Source: Indolivaga macrotermitis (GTDB lineage: Bacteria; Bacteroidota; Bacteroidia; Bacteroidales; Dysgonomonadaceae). From it: a stretch of 64,000 nucleotides of DNA. The translations under genes were made by a program, and so were the position numbers. Positions 17,114 to 26,400 of this stretch are shown here, one piece after another (position 1 is the stretch's first letter; each line of letters begins with the position of its first letter). Location of the stretch: assembly GCF_900128985.1 (NCBI RefSeq), contig NZ_FQUC01000002.1, positions 598,976-662,975 of the forward strand. The letters run 5' to 3'. The notes under the pieces are model-generated. The model did no database searches, was not told where the DNA came from, and saw only the letters and a list, made by a program, of their open reading frames with translations.

Positions 17114-18938
17114 ATTTTATCGCATCAAGTAAATATTTAATTGAAGTTTCTCTTTCCAGCATATCCTTTGTTATACATTCTTTCTCTATAAAACATGCTA
17201 AATATTGGGCTATAATAGCTTTAGATATCTTCTTCCCATCGCCGATGAAATCATTATAAAGAGATTTACTAATTTCAATATCGTCAGCTTTCCCATCAGT
17301 ATACTCTTTCCATGTTTGAGTTATTAATTTCCCTGTATAACCAGCTTCTGTCATTTCTCTCCCAGCTTTTTTTATAGCTACAAATAAAATAAGGTTAAGT
17401 TTTTGTGCTATTCCCAGACAATACTCCAACGTCTTGTGAGGGGAAACGAATGTATGAACAGTATCTCCATTATATTTCTGTTCCTTTACATCTTTCTTAT
17501 ATATTTTTTTTGTTTTTCCAGGAATAGGACTTGGCAGATTTTCTTCATCTATATCTACATCAAGATCAGTTATAATCGCAACTGGAATTTTGAATTTTGG
17601 ATAAACACCATCCTTTCTTTGGAATATTCTGGAATAACGAAGAAATGATGTGTTTTACACATTAATTACAGACACTTTTCTTTCTGTGAGATTCAACCCT
17701 ATCTTTTTGGCTAAAGCTGGAATAAGTATTTCTTCAGACCATCCCTCTACAAAAATAATACCCTTAGCAAAAAACAAATTAGCCTTTGTCGTATCTAAAA
17801 ATCTTTCCAAAAAAGAATAATCTGTTTTCTCTAATTTTGTATAATCAGCTCCTAAAGGATAAGCCTGCCCTTGATCACAAACAATTAAATTTTCAAGTTT
17901 TACTTTTGATGCGAGATTAGGACTATGTGTAGTCAGAATTAATTGTATATTTTTTTCTTCTTGTAATGTTTCTATTACTTGCATTTGTGCCTGAGGATGC
18001 AAATGTGCTTCAAGTTCTTCTATAAGCCCTAATCTTAAGCCTGTCCATTTAGCTTTATTTAAATGTAATAATTCCGCAGCCATGAACAATCGGTTGAGGG
18101 TACCAAGACCAGGATGAGAATCGTTTGCCAGTGATAGTGTTAATTTCTCCAAAACACTTTTCATATCATTAGATGTTGCTTCAAAGAGAGTATTGTAAAT
18201 ATCACTTCCATAAAACAAACGAATATAATTGTCTATTTTTTGTTTAATATCTTTGCCTTCTTGCGGACAATGGATGACTTGTCCATCACCATTTGTGATT
18301 TCAAATTCCCCTTTAAAATATTTCTCTAACTGAATTTTTAAATCATTGAATATTCTAACCAATTCATGATCTTTATTTTTACCTTTAAAAGCCTCATCTC
18401 CCAATAATATCTGTGATAGTCTAGAGTTCTTCTTCGCAATTAATTCGTTCTCAGCATCTCTTAAAGGCTTAAGATATGTAGTTTTTAAATATTCTCTAGC
18501 TTCTGCAGTCAACACACTGCCTTCATCATCTACTCCGGCCTTAATATCCCCAACTAATACTCTTTGATCTTTCATTTTACCTTCATAAACAAGTCTAAGG
18601 TATGGTTCTGCAGATTCATTATTACCAATCCATCCTAACCATTCGGTAAAATTTTTTGCTTCACTTGGTGTTAAATCACTAAATAGAAGCTCAATTCTCA
18701 AGTGTTTTCGATCCTGATAAAAATCTCTCTCTTCTACTTTTATATATTCAAAACTATGAGTTCTTAAAACTAATTTTATTGCATCTATTATTGCTGTTTT
18801 ACCCGAATCATTTTCTCCAACTATGACGTTCAGCCCCTTAGAGAAGTTTAAATCTAAATTAGGTTGACTTAGGTCAATAAATATTTCATTTGATCCAAAT
18901 TTTCTAAAATTCCAGAGTTTTATATTTGAAAGATACAT
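17097..18938 (-). pseudogene. OLD-family ATPase/TOPRIM nuclease (GajA-like) interrupted by an in-frame TAA
   Basis: One continuous reading phase of 613 codons runs from 18938 to 17097 with a single internal TAA at 17655-17657. The first 427 residues hold an SMC/OLD-type ATPase: Walker A GENDSGKT (41-48), Walker B/D-loop LIEELEAHLHPQ (about 304-315), H-loop ILTTHSPN (about 333-340), and the start of the TOPRIM domain with its Glu (IIFVEGWSEE, about 394-402). In the same phase after the stop comes TSFLRYSRIFQRKDG, then PVAIITDLDVDIDEE, which carries the TOPRIM D-x-D, and the C-terminal region. The truncated product would lack the metal-binding D-x-D and should be nuclease-dead unless the stop is read through or is a sequence error. 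The 3' end overlaps the helicase gene. Gabija GajA is the closest described family. Confidence 0.8.
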
Positions 18939-18966
18939 GATTTTTCAGTTTACTTTGATGTAAGAT

Positions 18967-18974
18967 CAAAGATA
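18967..18974 (-). promoter_or_regulatory. -7-like box (TATCTTTG) of the defence operon
   Basis: A full TAnnTTTG match on the minus strand, 28 bases before the OLD-type ATPase start. The expected -33 region (about 18993-18998) is occupied by a perfect AAACATGTTT palindrome rather than TTTG. Confidence 0.45.
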
Positions 18975-18991
18975 CTAAAAGCTAAAAAGTT

Positions 18992-19056
18992 AAACATGTT
19001 TTTTTCTGAAAATATAATGAAGGTAGACGTTGTTTAAATTTCATAAAAACATGTTT
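18992..19056. promoter_or_regulatory. Two AAACATGTTT palindromes upstream of the defence operon (possible operators)
   Basis: The 10-base perfect palindrome AAACATGTTT occurs at 18992-19001 and 19047-19056 (12 bases in the second copy), 55 bases centre to centre. The first overlaps the presumed -33 position of the operon promoter. A dimeric repressor binding both sites would explain this. No candidate regulator is adjacent. Confidence 0.4.
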
Positions 19057-19375
19057 TCAAATCTTCCTCTTTGTGAACCTTCAATTATTATACAAAGGGT
19101 CAAATTTAAGCGGTATTATATCAAATAATTAAATTTATAAGAAAACAGAAGAGAGCTATTAATTTTACAAATTATCAACCATCTTGTTATAACTCTTTAT
19201 ATACTTAGTCAATTGTCAGAAAATTAATATTATCGCATTGATTAGCTAGTTTGATCTAACACTTTGGCATAAGGTACGTTATTTTAGAATCCGAATATCT
19301 AAACATTTTAGCTAAACTTAAAATCAAACACTTCATTTGAAATAACCATCATTACACTGTGTCTGATTTGAATTG

Positions 19376-19738
19376 TCAGTTAAGAGAAAAACAGTTACCA
19401 GTCATTAGAAAAGGAATCCTGATCCTTTCTGCGATAATCGTATCATATATCCACTTACGAAATATCTCCGAATTATGGGATTTAATTTTGAAAGACAGAG
19501 CAATAATAATTTCCAGATTATATAGCTCTACGGAATTTCCATTTTTATAATAATAAGTTTGGCATACTTTTGTATTATCAAGTACCTGGCTTTTAAGTAT
19601 CGCGCGGATATTAGCGTTTACCTTCGAAATAAAGCATTCAAATAGATTGGCTATTTGATTAGCTGTCATCCATATCTCATTAAGCCCGGAAGGAATAATG
19701 ACTTTGTTATTGACAATTGATATTGATTCGGTCTTCAT
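19376..19738 (-). CDS. Short RhuM-like DNA-binding protein
   Basis: A 120-aa protein matching the N-terminal domain of RhuM/virulence-type proteins. It has EIWMTANQIANLFECFISKV, then NIRAILKSQVLD, a YYYKNGNSVELYNLEIIIAL segment and FKIKSHNSEIFRKWI. Full RhuM proteins are about 330 aa, so this is either a single-domain version or a truncation; the frame ends cleanly. It lies 15 bases after the integrase at 19754 on the same strand. Comparable genes are frequent next to integrases in Bacteroidetes islands. A DNA-binding regulatory role is inferred. Confidence 0.55.
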   Translation of the reverse strand: MKTESISIVNNKVIIPSGLNEIWMTANQIANLFECFISKVNANIRAILKSQVLDNTKVCQTYYYKNGNSVELYNLEIIIALSFKIKSHNSEIFRKWIYDTIIAERIRIPFLMTGNCFSLN

Positions 19739-19753
19739 CGCTTCTATGTTTTG

Positions 19754-20986
19754 TTATTGTTCCGAATGTGCGAAACATTTTTCTACTGTTGCCATATCAC
19801 GCATGATAGAGCTATCTAGTACTTTCGCATAATGTTGTGTCATTTTTGTACTGGAATGCCCCAATATTTTAGCCACATTTTCCATAGAAACATTATTGGC
19901 TAAAAATACAATTGTGGCCGCTGTATGCCGGGCGACGTGTGTTGTAAGCTTCTTCTTAATCCCACATAGATCAGCGATTTCCTTCAAATAACTATTGAGC
20001 TTTTGGTTACTCAATACAGGTAATAGCACACCTTTTTTTATGCACTCTGGATGATCTTTATATTTGTCTATCAGTTTTTTAGTAACCGAAAGTACAGGAA
20101 TGTTACTCATATTACCTGTTTTCTGACGAGGTTTGCGTATCCACAATGCACCATTATTGTCTTTCATCAAATGGTCTGGAGTCAGATTTTTGACATCTAT
20201 GAACGTCAATGCTGTGAAGGAGCAGAAAACAAAAATATCCCGCACAAGTTCAAGTCGGGGTAGTTCGAATTCTTTATTCATAATTCTTTCGAGTTCTTCC
20301 TGCGTCAGAAATTCAACATGAGTTTCTTCGTGTTTGAACTGAATACCGAAGAAGGGATCTTTCTTGATCCAATCATTAGCCAAAGCTATCCGGACAACCT
20401 TTTTCAGATTCTTTAGATGTTTGATACTGGAATTATTCTGGCATTTGCGAACTGTCTTTAGATAAAAGTCAAAATCCGTTACAAACTGACCACTGAGCTC
20501 AGAGAGCAAAATATCATCTTTACCATATTGATATTGTATGTATTCAATAAGGTGTGAAAGAGATATATCGAATTTTTCTACTGTAGAACGAGAATAATCG
20601 ATCCCTATTAATGCTCTACATTTTTTATTATGCTCCCGATAAACATCACCAAGAGTCTTGCTGTCTTCGTCTTTTCCGTAAAAACTATCCCGTAAAGCTC
20701 TTGCCGTGATTCTCTTACCGTCAATTTCAAACTCCCGATGAATTTGATACAGACGAGTTTTGATAGTTTCCAGATAATGGTTTAACTCTTTGTCCCGATG
20801 AAGTTTTCCGAGACTGCATTCCCGTCGCTGATCCCACATCTCAGGACGGACACTACGTTTAGTGGTGATGTCGGCGACTTCGCCATTTACTGTAATACGT
20901 AAATAAATAGAGGCTTCTCCGTTTTTAAGAAGCCGATGCTTTCTGATAACATAAAGCAAACTGAACGTTGTTTGAATTGCATGCAT
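19754..20986 (-). CDS. Tyrosine recombinase / integrase adjacent to tRNA-Asp
   Basis: A 410-aa phage-type integrase of the Bacteroidetes Arm-DNA-bind/SAM-like family. The arm-binding domain is at about 1-95, the core-binding domain at about 110-210 and the catalytic domain at about 225-400. Visible catalytic positions are Lys in KPRQKTGNMSNIPVL, HVARHTAATI (H-x-x-R-H), ILGH and Tyr in MTQHYAKV. The first catalytic Arg position reads FTALTFIDVKNL, without Arg, as in IntDOT relatives. The start faces tRNA-Asp 240 bases away, on the tRNA 3' side, a common site of island insertion. It is similar to, but clearly distinct from, the integrase at 7321. Confidence 0.88.
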   Translation of the reverse strand: MHAIQTTFSLLYVIRKHRLLKNGEASIYLRITVNGEVADITTKRSVRPEMWDQRRECSLGKLHRDKELNHYLETIKTRLYQIHREFEIDGKRITARALRDSFYGKDEDSKTLGDVYREHNKKCRALIGIDYSRSTVEKFDISLSHLIEYIQYQYGKDDILLSELSGQFVTDFDFYLKTVRKCQNNSSIKHLKNLKKVVRIALANDWIKKDPFFGIQFKHEETHVEFLTQEELERIMNKEFELPRLELVRDIFVFCSFTALTFIDVKNLTPDHLMKDNNGALWIRKPRQKTGNMSNIPVLSVTKKLIDKYKDHPECIKKGVLLPVLSNQKLNSYLKEIADLCGIKKKLTTHVARHTAATIVFLANNVSMENVAKILGHSSTKMTQHYAKVLDSSIMRDMATVEKCFAHSEQ

Positions 20987-21007
20987 GGGCTTGAAATTTT
21001 ACTGTTA

Positions 21008-21015
21008 CAAAATTA
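21008..21015 (-). promoter_or_regulatory. -7-like box (TAATTTTG) for the integrase at 19754-20986
   Basis: A full TAnnTTTG match on the minus strand, 21 bases before the integrase start. Only TTTC is seen near the -33 position. Confidence 0.35.
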
Positions 21016-21076
21016 CTTGTTACAGTTCATTTGAAAGCTATGCAAAATTCTGAAAATCAACGAATAGAAACCCTAA

Positions 21077-21157
21077 TCGTGGGCAAAAACAGGATATTTA
21101 AAAAGCCCACGAATTGTACCGTGAATAGTGCGTTAATTTGCTGTTTTTCGTGGGCAA
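21077..21157. repeat. Three CGTGGGC repeats between integrase and tRNA-Asp (possible att/arm sites)
   Basis: CGTGGGC occurs at 21078-21084 and 21149-21155, and inverted (GCCCACG) at 21105-21111. The two direct copies share TCGTGGGCAA (21077-21086 and 21148-21157). The cluster lies in the integrase leader beside the tRNA terminator, where arm-type or core integrase binding sites would be expected. Function is inferred from position only. Confidence 0.35.
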
Positions 21158-21161
21158 CGGG

Positions 21162-21202
21162 TAAAAAGAAAAAGGCCTGAAAGTATTGACTTTCAGACCT
21201 TT
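21162..21202 (-). terminator. Rho-independent terminator of tRNA-Asp
   Basis: Arms 21171-21184 and 21189-21202 pair over 14 bases (one G-T pair) with a 4-base loop. On the minus strand the stem is followed by TTTTTCTTTTT. It lies 25 bases beyond the tRNA 3' end. Confidence 0.8.
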
Positions 21203-21226
21203 GCTTTGATTTTCGACTTGCGTCTG

Positions 21227-21300
21227 CGGTATGGACGGGACTCGAACCCGCGACCCCCTGCGTGACAGGCAGGTATTCTAACCAACTGAACTACCACACC
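21227..21300 (-). tRNA. tRNA-Asp (GTC anticodon)
   Basis: A 74-base cloverleaf on the minus strand. The acceptor GGTGTGG pairs with CCATACC (one G-T), and the discriminator is G. The D arm is AGTTCAGTTGGTTAGAA. The anticodon stem CCTGC/GCAGG encloses CTGTCAC with anticodon GTC, and the T arm is CGGGTTCGAGTCCCG. The 3' CCA is not encoded. Confidence 0.95.
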
Positions 21301-21511
21301 ATTTTTTCAGATTACACTTTCTCTCAAATGCGTTGCAAAGATAAGATAAGAATTTGAATCCTACAATAGCTTTGCAAATATTTTTTGCATCTCAAAAATT
21401 AAGACTTTGTATCTTAAGTCATTAAAAAGAACGCAGAATAAGAAAAAACAATTTTATAATATAAAGAGATAAAGCATGCCCTATTTTTCAATACCAAAAC
21501 GATACAATATA

Positions 21512-21553
21512 CAAAAAACTACCCCCGAAAGCTATTTTGGCTCCCGGAGGTAA
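21512..21553 (-). terminator. Rho-independent terminator ending the SusCD/fasciclin operon
   Basis: On the minus strand, arms 21553-21540 and 21532-21519 pair over 14 bases with several G-T pairs and a 7-base loop. TTTTTT (21517-21512) follows. It lies 37 bases past the stop of the last SusD-like gene. Confidence 0.75.
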
Positions 21554-21589
21554 TCATCCTTTTTTTTAATACCTTTCTCTCTCTTAAAC

Positions 21590-23446
21590 TTATTGTTCTA
21601 CATTTTCATTCTTTGGCAAGAACCAATTACTGGAAGATAATGTCGGTGCTGATTTTCCGGCAGCTTGAAACTTTTCATTCAGCGTTTTATTCAAGAAAGC
21701 CGTACCGTTCTCACCCGTTTTATCTCTTCTCATCGCTATCCGCAATAAAGTTCCCCATCTGTTACCTTCAAAACCACATTCAAGGGCATTTTCGGTCACA
21801 ATAGCATCTTCCATCCATTTAATAGAGTCTGTTTTGGTCATTACCCAATCGGGTTTCTCTACATTTTTTAAACTTGCCCGACCTCTTAATCCTGCATTCT
21901 GATACCAAGGAGACCTGTAAGTCACAAATGGACTACTGTTATTACGCGCATCCAAATAAAATGGTTCCGGATAAGGTACAGATGCATCTGTATCATTCAA
22001 TGGCTTATAGCCTGTATATTGAACACCTTCTTTATCCGAACGAAGAGTACCATCCTCTTTCGCCCAATCGTAATTAGTAATAATACCATTATTGATAATA
22101 GCATATGCAATATCAGGGTACCCTGCCCTATTTGCAGCTTCCGCATAGCGCAGGTGTAAAAGCCCGGCCCTATATATAAACCATTTCCCGCTTTTCGAAT
22201 ACTGATCTGTTGAATATTGATTATATGACAAATGGATTGTCTTATTATCATCGGTAGTTTGAGCATAATAATCATACAGATATTTCAGAACAACTGGTTC
22301 TCCATTCACATAGTCAAAAGAAGACTCACGTCCACGACCGTCAAAAACGAAATCATTGCTCTGTACCTGAGCTTCCCAAAGACCATTTATAGCCCATGAA
22401 GAAGGCTTAAGATAATATTTACCCTGACCTGTATTTGCAAACAACTCTATCAATGGATACGTCGGCGCAAATTTGGTATCATAACTTACCATATTGATCA
22501 TTTCCCTATTCAATTCGGTGTCCGTAGAAGATCTCGAGAATATTTCTTTCCATTTATTTCTAAATGCATTTAGATCAGCACCTTTAAAACGCTGGTAGCA
22601 AACCTGGAAACGAGGTTCATTTGATGCATCCCAAACCCAGGTATCCAATTTATAGGCATAATATGGGGTACTGCTATACTCTTTTGTCTCTGCCTCTTTA
22701 AAGAAATTATTATACTGGGTAGCAGCCTGTACGTAGTCATTTGCCCAAAGGTAAAGATCGCCCAATAACAGTTTCTTATTTAGGAAAAACAACTTCAATA
22801 AGTATCCATCAGATGTTTGGTTATACAATGGCGAATCTGTAGATAAGTCCAATGTAGGCACACTAGTCATACATTTAATCAACTCCTGTACCAACTGGTC
22901 AAACTGATATACAGGCACCTTATCTGCTGTCAGATCTTTTATAGTTACCAGAGGATCAGTCACATAATACACATCACCAAAATGTGTAGCCATCTCCAGA
23001 TAGACCCAGCAACGTACAGTCATTACATCGGCATAGCGATAACTATAATCGGCTTTGCTCAGCTTGTTATCTGCCAACATCTTATCAAAGTTACTTAACG
23101 CATCATTACAGTTCAATATCACTTCATAAAATGGTGCAATCTCACACCATTTGTTAGAAGCGGTTGCCGTATGATTATTTATATCCACCAAATCAGGAGT
23201 AGCGTTAGTCGTTACATCCATCAAGTCGGCACGTAACTCTTCGAGCACAATAACGCGGTCTGCCAATTTCATAAATTGGGAATATATGCCTAAGATTGCC
23301 TTATCCGCGTCATCAGCAGTCTTATAGCTATCTTCGGGATTTACCGCATTCTCTAATTCTGCATCCAGCATATCCGAGCAAGAGGTCAATACAGAAGTCG
23401 TAAGCAAAACTATAAACACAGCTGTTAATAATTTATATAGCCTCAT
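21590..23446 (-). CDS. SusD-like nutrient-binding outer-membrane lipoprotein (pair 2)
   Basis: A 618-aa RagB/SusD-family surface lipoprotein that caps the SusC-type transporter encoded just upstream (23482-26679). The signal peptide ends in the lipobox VLTSC (Cys near 23), followed by SDMLDAELENAVNPEDSYKT, typical of SusD N-termini, then helical TPR-like regions. WVYLEMATHFGDV is characteristic. The C-terminal part has ENALECGFEGNRWGTLLRIA, matching the SusD tail motif FEG.RW.DL.R. It is longer than most SusD proteins. It is the last gene of a seven-gene minus-strand operon and is followed by a strong terminator. The ligand is unknown. Confidence 0.92.
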   Translation of the reverse strand: MRLYKLLTAVFIVLLTTSVLTSCSDMLDAELENAVNPEDSYKTADDADKAILGIYSQFMKLADRVIVLEELRADLMDVTTNATPDLVDINNHTATASNKWCEIAPFYEVILNCNDALSNFDKMLADNKLSKADYSYRYADVMTVRCWVYLEMATHFGDVYYVTDPLVTIKDLTADKVPVYQFDQLVQELIKCMTSVPTLDLSTDSPLYNQTSDGYLLKLFFLNKKLLLGDLYLWANDYVQAATQYNNFFKEAETKEYSSTPYYAYKLDTWVWDASNEPRFQVCYQRFKGADLNAFRNKWKEIFSRSSTDTELNREMINMVSYDTKFAPTYPLIELFANTGQGKYYLKPSSWAINGLWEAQVQSNDFVFDGRGRESSFDYVNGEPVVLKYLYDYYAQTTDDNKTIHLSYNQYSTDQYSKSGKWFIYRAGLLHLRYAEAANRAGYPDIAYAIINNGIITNYDWAKEDGTLRSDKEGVQYTGYKPLNDTDASVPYPEPFYLDARNNSSPFVTYRSPWYQNAGLRGRASLKNVEKPDWVMTKTDSIKWMEDAIVTENALECGFEGNRWGTLLRIAMRRDKTGENGTAFLNKTLNEKFQAAGKSAPTLSSSNWFLPKNENVEQ

Positions 23447-23481
23447 AATATTTTATCTTTTAATTTCTATTCGTAAATATT

Positions 23482-26400
23482 TTATAGACCTATCTTCACT
23501 CCGAACAGCACTGAACGGGCTATCGGGCTCATCCCGGTATCAATTCCGTAATACAATGGGCTTTGGCTTGCACTGAACTCAGGGTCATAACCTAAGTACT
23601 TTGTAAATGTCACCAAGTTATTACCCGTTACGTAAGCTTGCAAAGTCTTAATAAACTTCTCCTTGATAGGGAAGTCATACGACAACGTCACAGTTTTCAT
23701 TCTTAAATAAGATCCATCTTCAATCCAACGATCCGAGAAACGTGAATTTTCCATAGGGTCGCCCCATACAGCCCGTGGAGTATTAGTCACATGTCCTTCG
23801 TATGACCAACGATTCAGGACAGATTGTGTCTGATTATTGTATCCCTGCATAGACTCCAAATCGCGGCGTAATGCGTTATAGACATCATTTCCGACAGAAT
23901 AAGTCAATATTGCATTCAGCTGGAAGCCCTTATAATAGAAAGCAGTATTAATATTTCCGAAAATATCCGGATTAGGATCACCAATAACAGTCATATCATC
24001 TTCGTTGATAACATTATCCGAACTGTTTACATTTACAAACCGAACATCACCGGCAGCAAAGGGAGTAAGAGTTCCATTATCATTCAGTTTGCTCAAGCCT
24101 GCAGCGGTAGCTTCGGCTGTTGTTGCATACACACCATTGGTTTTGTATCCATAGAATTGTCCTAAAGGAGAACCTACTTTTGTCCGCACATAACCTCCGG
24201 CTATCTCTGTCAGCTTTTCATCAGTAGACAATTCGGTAACTTTATTCTTATAATGAGCGATATTAACACCTAAGTCCCATTTAAAGTCGCGGTTATCGAT
24301 AATACGGCCATTGATTCCAAATTCGAATCCTGTATTCTTCATAGCTCCGTCATTCTTCGCATACATACTGATACCTGCTGCTCCATTTAATTGTTCCCAC
24401 ATCAGCATATCAGTTGTTTTACTGCTATAGATATCCGCGCTAAGCTGCAATCTTTCGTTAAATAACGCCAGGTCTATACCAGCATTAAGCTTCGTATTAC
24501 TCTCCCACTTCAATTCGGGATTAGCAATATTGGCCCTCACAAACCCATAGTATCCTAAGAAGTTTTGAGAATCATAATACGAACGAGCAGTATAATTACC
24601 TATATCATTATTTCCGGTACGGGTATAACCTAATCTGAATTTCAGATAATCGATCTTATTAACATCCGCCATAAAATCTTCCGACGAAATCAGCCAGGCA
24701 CCCGATATTGACGGGAAAAGACCAAATACATTATCAAACATCTTCAAACCGGATGCTTCTTTGCCGATACGCGAAGAGCCATCAAGAGCCATATTAAACG
24801 ATGCAAAATATTTGTTTTTATATCCGTAATCAGCGTTTAAGTAATAAGATAACCATTTCCAATTATCGATACTTCCGTTTTTTTGCGTAAGATTTATATC
24901 ACCCTTACCTACCGTTTGCAAATTGTCATTCGCAGAGTTATATGCCCAAACCTGATCATACTCAGAATTATTGGACTGATATCTCAGTCCTCCTCTGGCT
25001 GTAAGATTATGATCGACATTGAAATTATGAGCGTAAGTTAACCGTACATCCCCGTAATACTGCAGATAACGGCCAACCATCGATTGCATCTCGTTTGTCA
25101 CTTCTGCTGTAGGAAGCATCTCATGATGCAAACCATTGGAAGGTAGGAAGACATTCTCACGAACCTTATCAAAGGTCAAACCGAAAATTGCATTTATCGT
25201 AAAATCATTATTCAATTTAAACACACCTTCCAGATTTCCGAAGAATCTATAATTCTTACTCTTCTGATATGTTTGTGCATCGACTAATGCGGAGGGATTG
25301 GATACATCAAAGATATCCGATTGTTCATACTTAGGTGACAATGCCCCTGCTTCGTCATACACATTGGAAGCCATAAACGGAGACTTGATCAAACTTACAT
25401 AAATAGGATTCTGATCCCTGTTTAGAGTCTCATTCATCAGGTCTTTTTCGGCATACGAGAAATTCAGGTTAGCATTCAGTTTTATATCCGAAGACATATT
25501 CACCTGCGTATTAAACTGTGTATTATAACGGGTATAGCCTGAATTTTTAACAATACCGTCTTGCCCGGTATATCCTACCGACAATGCATACAGAGCAATA
25601 TCATCTCCTCCTTTAACAGATATTCCCAGATTATTGGTCATACTATTTTCGAAGATTTTATCTTGCCAGTTTGTATTGTGATTATACCTGTAATAATCTT
25701 TATTCCCTTCTATTCCCCATTTCTCAACTACAGGTACTTCCTGGTTTATAAATGGAAGAGCTTGTATTTCGGAAGGAGTATAAAGTCCGCTCGAACCTAA
25801 CATTTCCGACAAATAAGCTTTCGACTCCCATCCGCTCAGCATCCGATACTGATTTTTCGGCGTAAGATTTATTCCGGTATGAGCATAAAAATCAATAGAT
25901 GTAGCCTGAGTTTTAGCCCTTGCTGTTGTTATAAGAATAACACCATTCGCACCACGGCTACCATAAATTGAAGTATTGTCTTTCAGTACGGTTATTGCTT
26001 CAATGTCTTTCAAATCCAGTCCTGATAATGGGGTTATCATATGACCACCAACCAAAGATTCACCTATTGTTGAGTTTTCATATGGAATACCATCGACAAT
26101 GATCAACGGCTGATTGGTCGCATTCAGAGATGTGAATCCTCTCAGGAACAGATTTCCTCCTGCTCCCGGTGCTCCGGATCGCATAACACTATTCAGACCT
26201 AAGCCCTCATCCTGCAATATACTCTCAACACCAACCGATCCTTTTTTATAACTTTTCTCTACGGAAATAGGCGAAACCGCAGCTGTTGTTTCCCAGATAT
26301 TAGCAGTTCCGAAAGGAGTATTAATAGTTCGATCCGACGACTTGAATGTATCATCAAATAGCAAAACTGTAATCTCTTTACGTCCTTTAACAGCAACCCT

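Larger units (their letters stand above)
18939..19375. other. Intergenic region upstream of the defence operon
   Basis: About 437 AT-rich bases. They hold the -7-like box at 18967-18974 and the two palindromes at 18992 and 19047. Nothing else is recognised in the remaining 300 bases up to the RhuM-like gene. Confidence 0.5.

Noticed and set aside
17097..17429. Separate 110-aa gene starting at an ATG at 17429
   Set aside because: It is in the same reading phase as the OLD/TOPRIM gene, and the 75 codons between it and the TAA at 17655 are open and read as TOPRIM sequence. It is the tail of the interrupted gene, not an independent one.
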